Of a stretch of 64,000 nt of DNA, positions 25,184-33,666 are shown one piece after another (within the stretch, counting starts at the first letter, position 1; each line of letters opens with the position of its first letter). The position numbers and the translations under genes are program-made. The notes beneath the pieces were generated by a model that was not told the origin of the DNA, ran no database searches, and saw nothing but the letters and a program-made list of their open reading frames with translations. Source of the DNA: JBBQWZ01 sp038210135 (GTDB taxonomy: Bacteria; Acidobacteriota; Terriglobia; Bryobacterales; Bryobacteraceae); assembly GCA_038210135.1 (NCBI GenBank), contig JBBQWZ010000019.1:1-64000 (forward strand). Direction: 5' to 3'.

Positions 25184-27283
25184 TTAGTAGGCGAGAATGC
25201 GTTCCGCTTCGCGAAGAACGTCTTCGGTCTGCGGCAGAATTTCATTCTCGATGCTCGGATTATAGGCGACCCAGGTATCGAGGGCGGCGACCCGGCCGAT
25301 CGGCGCATCCAGATATTCGAAGAGTTCGTTCGCGGCGCGCGCGGCGATCTCGGCACCGAAGCCGAAGCTCATTACATCCTCGTGGATGACCAGCAGACGA
25401 CTGGTTTTCTTCACCGACTTCGCGATGCTCTCCCAGTCATAGGGCGCGAGCGTGCGGAGATCGAGAATTTCGATCGACACGTCGGGGTTGCGCTGCTCGA
25501 TTTGCGCCGCGGCGAAGGTGCATTTCTGCACCAGCATTCCGTAGGTGACGATGGTGAGATCGTGGCCAGGCTTAACGACGCGCGCCTTGCCAAACGGGAT
25601 GCAATAATCCGGACCGCCATGCTGGGCCCGGTTGTAGGCCTCGCGATACAGGCGCTTGTGTTCGAGGAATAAGACGGGATCGTCGCAGCGGATGGAGGTC
25701 CGCAGCAAGCCGCACGCATCCGCGGAATTCGAAGGGAAAACGACGCGCAAGCCAGGAATGTGCGTGAAGATCGATTCGCCCGACTGGCTGTGGTAGATGG
25801 CGCCGCCGTTCAGATAGCCGCCGGTCGCGACACGAATCACGACCGGTGCGGAGAAGCCGTTGTAGGAGCGCCAGCGCATGGTCGCAAGCTCGTCGCGGAT
25901 CTGCATCATCGCCGGCCAGATGTAATCGAAGAATTGGATTTCGACGACTGGCTTCAGACCGCGGGTGGCCATTCCGATGGCGCGGCCGACAATCGCGGCT
26001 TCGGCGATGGGAGCGTTAAAGACGCGTCGAGCGCCGAAGGCGGCCTGCAGTCCGTAGGTGGCTTTGAAGACGCCGCCCTTGCCTTTTAGCTCCCCCAGAT
26101 TCTGTTCGCGGCTGCAATCGGCGACGTCCTCGCCGAACACAATGATGTTCGGATTCCGGCGCATCTCCTCATGCATGGTGAGGTTAATTTCATCGACCAT
26201 GGTGCGCGGATCGCCCGTGAAATTGGGCGCGGCGCTGAAATCGGGCGACGTCGGATCGACGTCCGGCGAATAGAGGTAGCGAAGCGCGCTGCCGCTCGGA
26301 GGGGCGGGCGCCTTCAGAACTCTGTCGGTCGTCGCCTGGATTTCGTCATCCACTTCATGCGTGATGCGCTGCAGCGTGTGGCGGTCGAGGTGGCCTTCGG
26401 CGAGTAGCCATTCCGGAAACCGGGCGATGGGATCGCGCGCGGCTTCCTGCTCGCGTTCCGCGGCAGTCTTGTACAGCTTTTCGTCATCCGACAACGAATG
26501 CGAATACGGCCGGATGGTGGTCGCGTGAACCAGAGCCGGCAGTTGCTCTCGGCGGCAATACTCGGCGGCATCGGACATCGTGGCGAACGACGACAAATAG
26601 TCCGTTCCGTCGCAGCGGAAAATCTTCAAACCGGGGAAGCCGGACACCAGCGCGGAGATGTCGCCGCCGGCGGTCTGCTTTTCGACCGGTACGGAAATCG
26701 CGTAGCCATTGTCTTCGACCAGATAGAGGACCGGCAATTTCTCGAGGCAGGCCACGTTGAGCGACTCCCAGAATTCGCCTTCGCTGGTGGCTCCATCGCC
26801 GGTGGTGACGAGGGTGACGGCGTCCGATTCCGGATCGAGATAACGATTCGCCTGGGCGCATCCGACGGCCTGGAGAAACTGCGTCCCGGTCGGCGAGGAG
26901 GTGCTGACGATGTTGTGTTCGGGCGAGCCCCAATGCGACGGCATCTGGCGTCCGCCGGAGGCAATGTCGGCTTCCGCGCCGACGGCCTGCAAAAGCATCT
27001 GCTCGACCGAAACGCCCAGCATCAGGCACATGGCGCGATCGCGATAGTAAGGATAAAACCAATCGTGGCCGGCACGCAAAACGGCGCCGGTGGCTGCTCC
27101 AATGGCTTCGTGGCCCGCGCCCGAAATTTGGAAATAGATGCGGTTCTGCCGCTTCAGGAGGATTTCGCGATCGTCAATACGACGCGAAAGATACATGATG
27201 CGGAACGCATGAATTAGATCTTCCCGCTGGAGCCTGGTCGGGGCAGCGGCGCGTTCCCTGATGAGAGGGGAGCTGGTAAGCAT
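25184..27283 (-). CDS. Fused alpha/beta E1 subunit of a 2-oxoacid dehydrogenase
   Basis: Thiamine-diphosphate-dependent decarboxylase of the branched-chain 2-oxoacid (or acetoin/pyruvate) dehydrogenase complex. The N-terminal alpha part carries the ThDP motif GDG at 162-164, ending at Asp191-Asn192 (VEDNGYAIS). The beta-type part begins near residue 365 (MVDEINLTMHEEMRRNPN, then VFGEDVA), with the beta-subunit RDELATMRWRS and NAPIAEAAI blocks. The 699-residue length is that of an alpha plus beta fusion; most bacteria encode two proteins. No E2 or E3 is adjacent, so its partners are elsewhere. Substrate choice among branched-chain and other 2-oxoacids cannot be settled by eye. Confidence 0.9.
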   Translation of the reverse strand: MLTSSPLIRERAAAPTRLQREDLIHAFRIMYLSRRIDDREILLKRQNRIYFQISGAGHEAIGAATGAVLRAGHDWFYPYYRDRAMCLMLGVSVEQMLLQAVGAEADIASGGRQMPSHWGSPEHNIVSTSSPTGTQFLQAVGCAQANRYLDPESDAVTLVTTGDGATSEGEFWESLNVACLEKLPVLYLVEDNGYAISVPVEKQTAGGDISALVSGFPGLKIFRCDGTDYLSSFATMSDAAEYCRREQLPALVHATTIRPYSHSLSDDEKLYKTAAEREQEAARDPIARFPEWLLAEGHLDRHTLQRITHEVDDEIQATTDRVLKAPAPPSGSALRYLYSPDVDPTSPDFSAAPNFTGDPRTMVDEINLTMHEEMRRNPNIIVFGEDVADCSREQNLGELKGKGGVFKATYGLQAAFGARRVFNAPIAEAAIVGRAIGMATRGLKPVVEIQFFDYIWPAMMQIRDELATMRWRSYNGFSAPVVIRVATGGYLNGGAIYHSQSGESIFTHIPGLRVVFPSNSADACGLLRTSIRCDDPVLFLEHKRLYREAYNRAQHGGPDYCIPFGKARVVKPGHDLTIVTYGMLVQKCTFAAAQIEQRNPDVSIEILDLRTLAPYDWESIAKSVKKTSRLLVIHEDVMSFGFGAEIAARAANELFEYLDAPIGRVAALDTWVAYNPSIENEILPQTEDVLREAERILAY

Positions 27284-27364
27284 GTCCTTCTAAAGTGTAT
27301 CGCAGCGGCTCGGATTTCTTTCAGTGGATTCGAGCGTCCGAATCGTTCTGCTAGACTCCATTTC

Positions 27365-28453
27365 GTGACTACTCGAAGGAACGATTTCGTCAAGCGCGCC
27401 GTATTGATCGCGGTGGGCTGCGCATTGCTGACGGCGGCCTATTTGGGGGCGTCGGCGAGGCCGACCACGCCGGGCGTGATGACGTCTTCGGCGAAGGCGT
27501 TTCTGGCGTCGCTCGACAGCGGCCAGAAGGCGAAAGCGTCGTTCGGATTTGCCGATGAGCAGCGCTTCGATTGGCACTTCATTCCGCGTGAGCGAAAGGG
27601 GCTGCCGCTGCGTGAGATGAATTCCGCCCAGAAACTGCTGGCGCATGGCCTGCTGGCCTCCGGACTTAGCCAGCAAGGCTACATCAAGGCCACCACGATC
27701 ATGAGCCTGGACCAGGTTTTGAAAGAGATCGAAGTGGACGCGCAAGGCAAGCCGACCGGTCCGTATCGCGATCCGGAGGGGTACTTCTTCAGTGTCTTTG
27801 GCGAACCCTCGGAGGCGGGCACTTGGGCCTTCCGGTTCGAGGGCCACCACATCAGCATCAATTTTACGGTGACCGGCGGAAAAGTAATCGCGTCTCCGAA
27901 CTTCTACGGAGCGAATCCGGCGGAAGTGCGCGTCGGTCCTCGGGCGGGTTTGCGCGCTCTTGCGCGCGAAGAAGATCTGGCGCGCGACTTCCTCGCGACG
28001 CTGACTCCGGAGCTCAAGAAAATCGCGATCGTCGATCCGGTGGCGCCGAAAGATATTCTGAGCTTCAATTCGCGCAAGGCCTCGCTCGACGTCGTGAATA
28101 AGGATGGCAAGCCGGTGGGCTTGTTGGTCTCAAAGTTGAATCCGAAACAGCGAGCCGCTTTCGACGAACTGGTTCGCGTCTACGCGACCAATTTTCCCGA
28201 GTCCGTCGCGATGGAGCGCCTCGCCAAGGTGAAAGCCGCGGGCGCGCAACTTTGGTTTGCATGGGCTGGAACCGAGGAGCGCGGCGGTCCGCACTACTAC
28301 CGGATTCAGGCGCTGAAATTCCTGATCGAGTACGACAACACGCAGAACAACGCGAACCACATCCACGCGGTGTGGCGCGACTTCGAAGGCGATTTCGGAA
28401 TGGACGTTCTGGCCGAACACTACAAGGCGAGTCATACGCCTGCTTCGAAATAG
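27365..28453 (+). CDS. DUF3500 family exported protein
   Basis: A 362-residue protein with a GTG start, an N-terminal hydrophobic signal/anchor (about 12-29), and the body of a DUF3500 protein: FADEQRFDWHFIPRERKGLP, MNSAQKLLAHGLLASGLS, PYFFSVFGEPS-like block, FRFEGHHISINFT, and the late W-A-G…Y.I..L.FLIEYDNTQNNANHIH motif. The family function is unknown. No good ribosome-binding site is visible before the GTG, so a nearby alternative start is possible. It is divergent from the E1 gene; its promoter lies in the 81-bp gap. Confidence 0.85.
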   Translation: MTTRRNDFVKRAVLIAVGCALLTAAYLGASARPTTPGVMTSSAKAFLASLDSGQKAKASFGFADEQRFDWHFIPRERKGLPLREMNSAQKLLAHGLLASGLSQQGYIKATTIMSLDQVLKEIEVDAQGKPTGPYRDPEGYFFSVFGEPSEAGTWAFRFEGHHISINFTVTGGKVIASPNFYGANPAEVRVGPRAGLRALAREEDLARDFLATLTPELKKIAIVDPVAPKDILSFNSRKASLDVVNKDGKPVGLLVSKLNPKQRAAFDELVRVYATNFPESVAMERLAKVKAAGAQLWFAWAGTEERGGPHYYRIQALKFLIEYDNTQNNANHIHAVWRDFEGDFGMDVLAEHYKASHTPASK

Positions 28454-28523
28454 CCAGTCGAGTGACAATAGGTTTGGAGCGTGACAGCGCAGGGCTGTGG
28501 TTCGCAAGCTCCCGCCGATCCGC

Positions 28524-29624
28524 ATGTTGACGCGCCGAACTCTACTCTCGCTTGCTTCGGCCGCGCTGCCCGCCTATGCGCAATCCAAAACGCGCGGCGC
28601 GTCGTATCCGTCGGAGATCAAGCGATACGCGGATCCGCTCACGGAATTCACGGTGTATCGGTTGACGGACCCCGCGCATTCGGCGATTTTGCCGTCGGCC
28701 TGCGGACGGGCAGTCGCGCGCAAGGGCGGCTTCGTTCTGCATGCGTCCGATCGAACCGGGAGGTTCGAAGCGTTCCGTTTGGACATTAAGTCGGGCCACA
28801 GCAAGCAACTGACGGAAGCGGCGGAGCTGAATCCGGCGACGTTGCAGTTGCTACCCGGCGAGCGTAGCTTCTGCTATTTCGATGGACCGCGATTAGAAAT
28901 TGCGGCGCTCGGCGGCATGCGTCCGCGCGAAGTCTACCGCGTCGAAGAAGGCTGGTCCGCCGAGCAGATGGGAGTTTCCGAAGACGACCTGTATGCGGCG
29001 GTTGTGGAGAAAAAAGGCGCGCAGTTCCGCCTGCGGCTGGTGTCGTTGATCAAGGGCGACGCGACCACACTCACCGAATCCGCGGAGCCGCTATCCGACC
29101 CGCAGCCGCGGCCCAAGCGGGCGAGCGTGCTCTACCGGCGAGGAGATTCCGCGTTGTTCGTTTGCAACTTCGACCGCCAACAAAATCAAAAGCTGCGGAC
29201 GCAGGAAGGCGCGAAAATCTCGTCTCCGCAATGGAGTGCGGACGGGCGCGAAGTTCAATACGCATCGCTGGTGACGGGCGCGAATGGCCAGCGAGTAGGG
29301 CAGGTCCGCGAGGTGGCGGTGGATTCGAATCAGGATGCGCTGGTTGCGCGCACGACGCAGTTTGTCGCGTTCGGAAAGAATGCCGATGGCTCGGTGATGG
29401 TCGGCGCGAGCGGCAGCAAAGCGCAACCCCACGTGCTGCTGCTGGTCCGAAGTGTAAAGCGCGAACTAACGCTGTGCGAACACCGCGCGTCCGACGCCGC
29501 GACAGTGAATCCGCTGTTTTCCGCGAACAGCCAGCGGATCCTGTTTCAGAGCGACATGCACGGCAAGCCGGCGATTTACTCGATGGTGGTGGACAAGCTG
29601 GTCGAAGAGACGGAAACGCCCTGA
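28524..29624 (+). CDS. Tat-exported beta-propeller protein (oligogalacturonide lyase-like)
   Basis: A 366-residue secreted protein. Residues 1-20 are a Tat-type signal (MLTRRTLLSLASAALPAYAQ). The rest shows WD40/TolB-like blade repeats: VYRLTDPAHSAILPSACGRA, KGGFVLHASDRTGRFEAFRLD, SSPQWSADGREV, and NPLFSANSQRILFQSDMHGKPAIY. This pattern matches oligogalacturonate lyase-like or TolB-like propellers. The catalytic histidines of true lyases cannot be confirmed by eye, so it may be only a binding propeller. The start at 28524 is chosen for the clean signal peptide; GTG at 28497 is the alternative. Confidence 0.75.
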   Translation: MLTRRTLLSLASAALPAYAQSKTRGASYPSEIKRYADPLTEFTVYRLTDPAHSAILPSACGRAVARKGGFVLHASDRTGRFEAFRLDIKSGHSKQLTEAAELNPATLQLLPGERSFCYFDGPRLEIAALGGMRPREVYRVEEGWSAEQMGVSEDDLYAAVVEKKGAQFRLRLVSLIKGDATTLTESAEPLSDPQPRPKRASVLYRRGDSALFVCNFDRQQNQKLRTQEGAKISSPQWSADGREVQYASLVTGANGQRVGQVREVAVDSNQDALVARTTQFVAFGKNADGSVMVGASGSKAQPHVLLLVRSVKRELTLCEHRASDAATVNPLFSANSQRILFQSDMHGKPAIYSMVVDKLVEETETP

Positions 29625-29649
29625 CTTGGCGATTCGCCTTCGGACTGGA

Positions 29650-30084
29650 TTACTGTTGGACTTTGGCGCCGCAATATTTGTCGAAGGCGGCCGTAAGGAG
29701 TCCAGCGATCTGATCCGGGTCGCGGCGTTCGATGTCGCTGCGGTGGACCATGTAGACCGGCTTGCCGTCTTCAAATAAAGTGATCGAAGGCGATGACGGC
29801 GGATAGTCTTTCAGAATTCCGCGGAGATGGTTGACGGCTGCTTCGTCGCCTCCGGCGAAAACCGTGGCGGCGGTCACGGGACGCGGCGTGTGCGCGAGGG
29901 CCATGCCGATGCCGGGACGAGCGCGTCCGGCGGCGCAGCCGCAGACAGAATTCACGACCATGAGAACCGTTCCGCTGCCAGGGGCAAGCAGGCGATCGAC
30001 ATCGGCGGGGGTGCGGGCTTCGACCAGACCAAAGCGCGTCAGGTCCTCGCGCATGGGCGCGATCAGGTGTTCCGGGTAAGGCAT
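29650..30084 (-). CDS. Bacilliredoxin (BrxA/BrxB family)
   Basis: A 144-residue thiol-disulfide protein of the BrxA/BrxB (YphP/YqiW) family. In Firmicutes it removes bacillithiol from oxidised proteins. The signature is VNSVCGCAAG with the CGC redox pair Cys48 and Cys50. The C-terminal MVHRSDIERRDPDQIAGLL is also typical. The start at 30084 (MPYPEHLIAP) matches family N-termini; the longer frame extends into the terminator hairpin upstream. Whether this genome makes bacillithiol cannot be told from the window; acidobacteria with this protein may use another low-molecular-weight thiol. Confidence 0.9.
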   Translation of the reverse strand: MPYPEHLIAPMREDLTRFGLVEARTPADVDRLLAPGSGTVLMVVNSVCGCAAGRARPGIGMALAHTPRPVTAATVFAGGDEAAVNHLRGILKDYPPSSPSITLFEDGKPVYMVHRSDIERRDPDQIAGLLTAAFDKYCGAKVQQ

Positions 30085-30141
30085 CACTTTTATGGTAACA
30101 AGGTGCGCGCGCGTTTTACCGGCGCGACGAGCTTGAATACG

Positions 30142-30172
30142 CGAAAAAGCGGGCACTGCGGCCCGCTTTTTC
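30142..30172. terminator. Intrinsic terminator with U-rich arms
   Basis: Stem GAAAAAGCGGGC/GCCCGCTTTTTC over about 30143-30172 with a short loop. A and T runs in both arms let it act in either direction. It sits just after the SnoaL-like gene (reading leftward) and upstream of the bacilliredoxin. Confidence 0.9.
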
Positions 30173-30197
30173 GTGCATCTTTGATTAGTAAATCGCG

Positions 30198-30563
30198 TTA
30201 TGCGCCGTAGAGGAATTCTTCTTTGACGATCTTTCCACCCTGGACGTGATAGACCCCGAGCTCGTCCATCTCCATCCGCTTTCCCGTCGGTTTGAACGTC
30301 ACATCCATTTTGAAGCGTACGCAGAAGGCCGATCCCGCGACCAGCGGTCCTTCGACTTTAAGGCTATGAACTTCGTGATTCGATGTCCACCACTCGCCTT
30401 TGGCAAGCACGGCATCGAGGCCCTTGCATTCGCGCGATCCGTCGGGCATCGGCGTCGCTTCGACGCTCACGATGTCCGGGGAGTAGAGGGCCTTGGTGGC
30501 CCCCAAGAAATTTCCCTGGCTGCATTCCGAGACCAAATGTTCGGCGATTTCTTGAGTTGTCAT
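30198..30563 (-). CDS. SnoaL-like / NTF2-fold protein
   Basis: A 121-residue cone-shaped NTF2-like protein. Family features are the N-terminal helical part (EIAEHLVSECSQGNFLGATKAL), the Y-SPDIVSVEA strand, the ECKGLDAVLAKGEWW segment, and the alternating final strands (VTFKPTGKRMEMDELGVYHVQGGKIVKEEFLY). The function within this broad fold (isomerase, stress or polyketide-type) is not readable. ATG 30563 is used; AGGAG lies further upstream than usual. The terminator at 30142-30172 follows. Confidence 0.75.
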   Translation of the reverse strand: MTTQEIAEHLVSECSQGNFLGATKALYSPDIVSVEATPMPDGSRECKGLDAVLAKGEWWTSNHEVHSLKVEGPLVAGSAFCVRFKMDVTFKPTGKRMEMDELGVYHVQGGKIVKEEFLYGA

Positions 30564-30620
30564 ATTGGGGAGAGTCTCCTTGTGCTTGGAGCATATCACG
30601 CTAGGGTGACAAACGAATTG

Positions 30621-32792
30621 CTATAGCCGGAAATAAGCGAACGCGGCGGCGAGGGCGGCGAAGAGAGTAAAAAGTGCTCCCAATAGTACGCTGGTGGGCC
30701 GGTACTTCATTTCAATGATGTGCGAACCCGCATCGGCCACCACGCCGCGAATCACACTATCGGCCTGATAGATTTTCGCGGACTGCCCGTCCACCGTCGC
30801 ATGCCAACCAGCGAACCAGGTATCGGCGAGCAGCACCATGCCGCGACATGCCATCTTTGCCTTGATGCGGACGCGGTTGGGCTGGTGCGATTCGATCTCG
30901 ACCTCGTCGCCAGTGCAGGGCGCGAGCGTTGGCGGAGTTTCATTCAGCAGGAATGCCTTGGTGTGCAAATTGAACGTCGGATTCTGGAGCAAGCCCTTGG
31001 CATCGTCTTCGTTCACCGCCGCCGACAACTGGTGCACGGCCCAGGTCCGCGGAAAGACATCGGGGTTCTCGTAGACCTTCAGCCCCGAGCGCCCGGTGTA
31101 GACTTCGCGTTGATTCGGACGCTTGGGTTTTGCGGCGAACAAATATTGGATGCCGAAGAACTGGCGGAAGCGCTCGCTGAACACATCATGCCGCCACAGA
31201 TCCTGCGGAACGCTGGCGACGTAACTCTCGAACGTCTCGATGCCGTACCAAGGCCCGATGTTGTAGGGGATGGCTTCCGAATCCACCTCGATGCGCGGCA
31301 AGCCCGGGCGCGACCGCACGAACTGCACCATGTCGGAGTGCTGCGACATTGGCTTGATGTACGACGTTCTGTCCTTGTCGTTGACGTTCGGCCAGCTGAA
31401 GCCGGTGACCAGAGAAAGATCGAAGAACATCAGCGCACCGAGCGCAATCAGAGCGGCATTACGATTGAGGTTGCCGCGCGCGACAGCGTAGAACGCGACA
31501 CTGCCGAGGATCGCGTATAGGGAGGTCAGGATCAGGCGGTCGTCGCCGATCCAGACTGGCACGCGCGTCGCGGCAAACAAGAGGCAGGCGAAAAGCGTGA
31601 CGGTTCCGAAGATCAGCAATCCGCGCGTGATCCAGCGGCGCCACTGGGTGTCGAGTTCGAGCCGATCGACCCCGAAGGCAACCAGCACGGGCACCGCGAG
31701 ATTGAACGCAATGATCCCCGCGGCCGGGACGCGAGCCTTCTCAAATAGAGGGACGAGCGCGTACAGAATTCCGTGGAGCGGATTCATCGGCCCGAGCGCG
31801 AACAGCAGTCCGAACAGGGCGACGGCCGCCAGCCAGCGAATCCTCGCATCGCGCCAACCGAGGGCGAGTCCGAGGAGCGCGAGCGACATCGCAATGACGC
31901 CGATAAACGGATTGGCGTTCTTGTCGAGTCCGGGAATGAAGACGCTGAGCAGCGACTGCGGACTCAATGCGTACAGCTTGTGGACATTGTAGGGAACGAC
32001 TTCGTTGAACCGGAGCGGCTCTTCCGTTCCCGACCAGCGGCGCGAGATGCGCCCGTACTCGGCGGTCGGAATGGTTTGGAACGCGCTCGCAAGAATCGCG
32101 ATCAAAATGGAAAGGGCGGCCAGGCGGGCCAGGGTCCAGTTCACGCGGCTGCCTTTGAAAATGAACCACAGCCACAAAACGCCGACCACGAAAGAGATGT
32201 ACAACTGCATCTGATGATGGCCCGCGAGCCACATGACGCCGAGAAAGAAGCCCGACAGAATCGAGCTGCGCAGCGGGCGTTCGCCGCGCTCCACGCGGAA
32301 CAGGTACAGGAAAGCAAGAGGCGCCCAAACGGCTCCGTTGACCATTTGCGGCCAGTCGGTATTGCCGACGTACCCGCCCAGCGCGAACACCAGTCCGGCG
32401 AAGATGGAGGCGGCTCGGGAACATCCGAGGTCGCGGCACAGCTTGAACATCGTCAATGCGGCGAGGATGCGGACCACCACGAAATACCAGTGCATCGAAG
32501 CCTGCGCGATCCAGCCGTGGTTCAGCGGAAGCAGAAACAGCAGCCAGTTCAGCGGGTACGCGGCTCCAGGTTGTGCTTGCCCAAATAGCGGCTGCCCGCC
32601 CCAACCATACGGATCCCACAGCGGGATGCGGCCGTGGTGCCATTCGCCAGCCTGCATCTGGAACCAGGGCAGAACCAGGTTCGCGATGTCCGGGCTTTCC
32701 ATCCAGGTGTACTGGCCGGTGAGGACCAGCTTCCAGAAAAAGAGGATGACGAGCGCGACCAGGCAGACCGGCGCTAGAAGGCGGGAGCGCAT
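30621..32792 (-). CDS. YfhO-like polytopic membrane protein
   Basis: A 723-residue integral membrane protein. The N-terminal two-thirds shows about 12 transmembrane segments and a periplasmic loop with WDPYGWGGQPLFGQAQPGAAYPLN (from about residue 60), characteristic of YfhO and GT-C-type glycosyltransferases. The C-terminal third is a soluble extracellular domain (beta-rich, ending VVADAGSHIIEMKYRP) followed by a last membrane helix. In Firmicutes YfhO is linked to lipoteichoic-acid glycosylation; the acidobacterial role is unknown. The downstream SnoaL-like gene follows 57 bp later. Confidence 0.85.
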   Translation of the reverse strand: MRSRLLAPVCLVALVILFFWKLVLTGQYTWMESPDIANLVLPWFQMQAGEWHHGRIPLWDPYGWGGQPLFGQAQPGAAYPLNWLLFLLPLNHGWIAQASMHWYFVVVRILAALTMFKLCRDLGCSRAASIFAGLVFALGGYVGNTDWPQMVNGAVWAPLAFLYLFRVERGERPLRSSILSGFFLGVMWLAGHHQMQLYISFVVGVLWLWFIFKGSRVNWTLARLAALSILIAILASAFQTIPTAEYGRISRRWSGTEEPLRFNEVVPYNVHKLYALSPQSLLSVFIPGLDKNANPFIGVIAMSLALLGLALGWRDARIRWLAAVALFGLLFALGPMNPLHGILYALVPLFEKARVPAAGIIAFNLAVPVLVAFGVDRLELDTQWRRWITRGLLIFGTVTLFACLLFAATRVPVWIGDDRLILTSLYAILGSVAFYAVARGNLNRNAALIALGALMFFDLSLVTGFSWPNVNDKDRTSYIKPMSQHSDMVQFVRSRPGLPRIEVDSEAIPYNIGPWYGIETFESYVASVPQDLWRHDVFSERFRQFFGIQYLFAAKPKRPNQREVYTGRSGLKVYENPDVFPRTWAVHQLSAAVNEDDAKGLLQNPTFNLHTKAFLLNETPPTLAPCTGDEVEIESHQPNRVRIKAKMACRGMVLLADTWFAGWHATVDGQSAKIYQADSVIRGVVADAGSHIIEMKYRPTSVLLGALFTLFAALAAAFAYFRL

Positions 32793-32853
32793 GAAGATCT
32801 TCCATCATACTTCGCGCTGGAGCCGCCGGTTCTTTAGGCCACGGAAAAAGTCC

Positions 32854-32883
32854 ATACGTATAGAAGTTTCGCTATGATACGTA
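32854..32883 (+). promoter_or_regulatory. Putative operator/promoter of the toxin-antitoxin pair
   Basis: An inverted repeat (ATACGTATAG at 32854-32863, CTATGATACGTA at 32872-32883) lies directly upstream of the antitoxin. TATGAT at 32873-32878 could be the -10 box, placing the transcript start within a few bases of the ATG at 32887. Such an arrangement suits autorepression by the antitoxin. Confidence 0.5.
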
Positions 32884-32886
32884 CAG

Positions 32887-33114
32887 ATGTCGAAACTGAC
32901 TTTGAGCATTGATCCGAAAGTAACGGTCCGGGCAAAGCAATACGCCGAACGCCAAGGTCTCTCCGTCTCACAATTAGTCGAGGATTACCTGGATCTCGTC
33001 TCCAAGCCAGCCACAGACGACCAGGACGCCCCCGTACTGAAGGCGTTGCGAGGTAGTCTTTCGCATGCCGATCCTGCGAGCTATAAGCGTCATCTTGAGA
33101 AGAAGTACAGGTGA
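32887..33114 (+). CDS. Antitoxin of a VapBC-like pair (DUF6364-type)
   Basis: A 75-residue protein with the N-terminal pattern of DUF6364/ribbon-helix-helix antitoxins (KLTLSIDPKVTVRAKQYAERQGLSVSQLVEDYLDLV), followed by a tail (about 40-75) that would wrap the toxin. Its stop overlaps the PIN toxin by 4 nt (GTGA). No Shine-Dalgarno is visible; the likely promoter is so close that the transcript may be leaderless. It should neutralise the toxin and repress its own promoter. Confidence 0.8.
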   Translation: MSKLTLSIDPKVTVRAKQYAERQGLSVSQLVEDYLDLVSKPATDDQDAPVLKALRGSLSHADPASYKRHLEKKYR

Positions 33115-33539
33115 AGTTCCTTCTCGATACGAACGTGATCCTTGATGTCTTGCTCGATCGTCAGACGCATTCGACGGGCAGCCGTCAAATATGGAATTTG
33201 ATCGAACGAAGGAACGCCAACGGACTGCTCGCCGCGCATGCCTTGACTACGATCGACTCTTTGATATCGAAATCATCTGGGCGTAAGGAAGCGAAACAGA
33301 CGCTTGGCTTGCTACTCTCCGTTTTCGGAATCGCAGCCGTCGATGAAATGGTCCTTCGCAGTGCGCTACAACTCGATTGGCAAGATTTCGAGGATGCGGT
33401 CACTGCCGCGTCGGCGGCCGCGTCCGGCTGCGACGGCATTGTCACGCGAGATCTGGCAGGCTTCAGAAAATCAAGGATCCGCGTGCTGACACCGGAAGCC
33501 GCGGCGGCTGTTGTGCGCCAGCAGGCGGCATCCAAATAA
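33111..33539 (+). CDS. PIN-domain ribonuclease toxin
   Basis: A 142-residue PIN-domain protein of the VapC type, which usually cleaves tRNA or rRNA. Conserved acids include Asp6 in FLLDTNVILD, the middle Asp/Glu region (QDFEDAV), and a later DGIVTRDLAGF with Asp residues that complete the metal site. The GTG start overlaps the antitoxin stop. The 3' end coincides with the smc terminator hairpin on the other strand. The cellular target cannot be inferred from sequence. Confidence 0.85.
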   Translation: MKFLLDTNVILDVLLDRQTHSTGSRQIWNLIERRNANGLLAAHALTTIDSLISKSSGRKEAKQTLGLLLSVFGIAAVDEMVLRSALQLDWQDFEDAVTAASAAASGCDGIVTRDLAGFRKSRIRVLTPEAAAAVVRQQAASK

Positions 33540-33571
33540 AAAACGGCGCCGGGCAAATTGCGCCCGACGCC
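33535..33571 (-). terminator. Intrinsic terminator for smc (convergent with toxin gene)
   Basis: Read on -, stem GGCGTCGGGC/GCCCGGCGCC (33562-33571 with 33545-33554) is followed by GTTTTTTATTTG. It overlaps the stop codon of the toxin gene on +. Its A-rich arm and loop resemble the terminator at 25131-25170, suggesting a dispersed terminator module. Confidence 0.85.
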
Positions 33572-33666
33572 GCCTCACACAACGGAGCAAATTTAAAGGA
33601 GACCTGACTTTACCCGACCGAATCTGTTTGCCGGATCGGTTTCGTCCGGCTGAAAGCGAATTTCGT

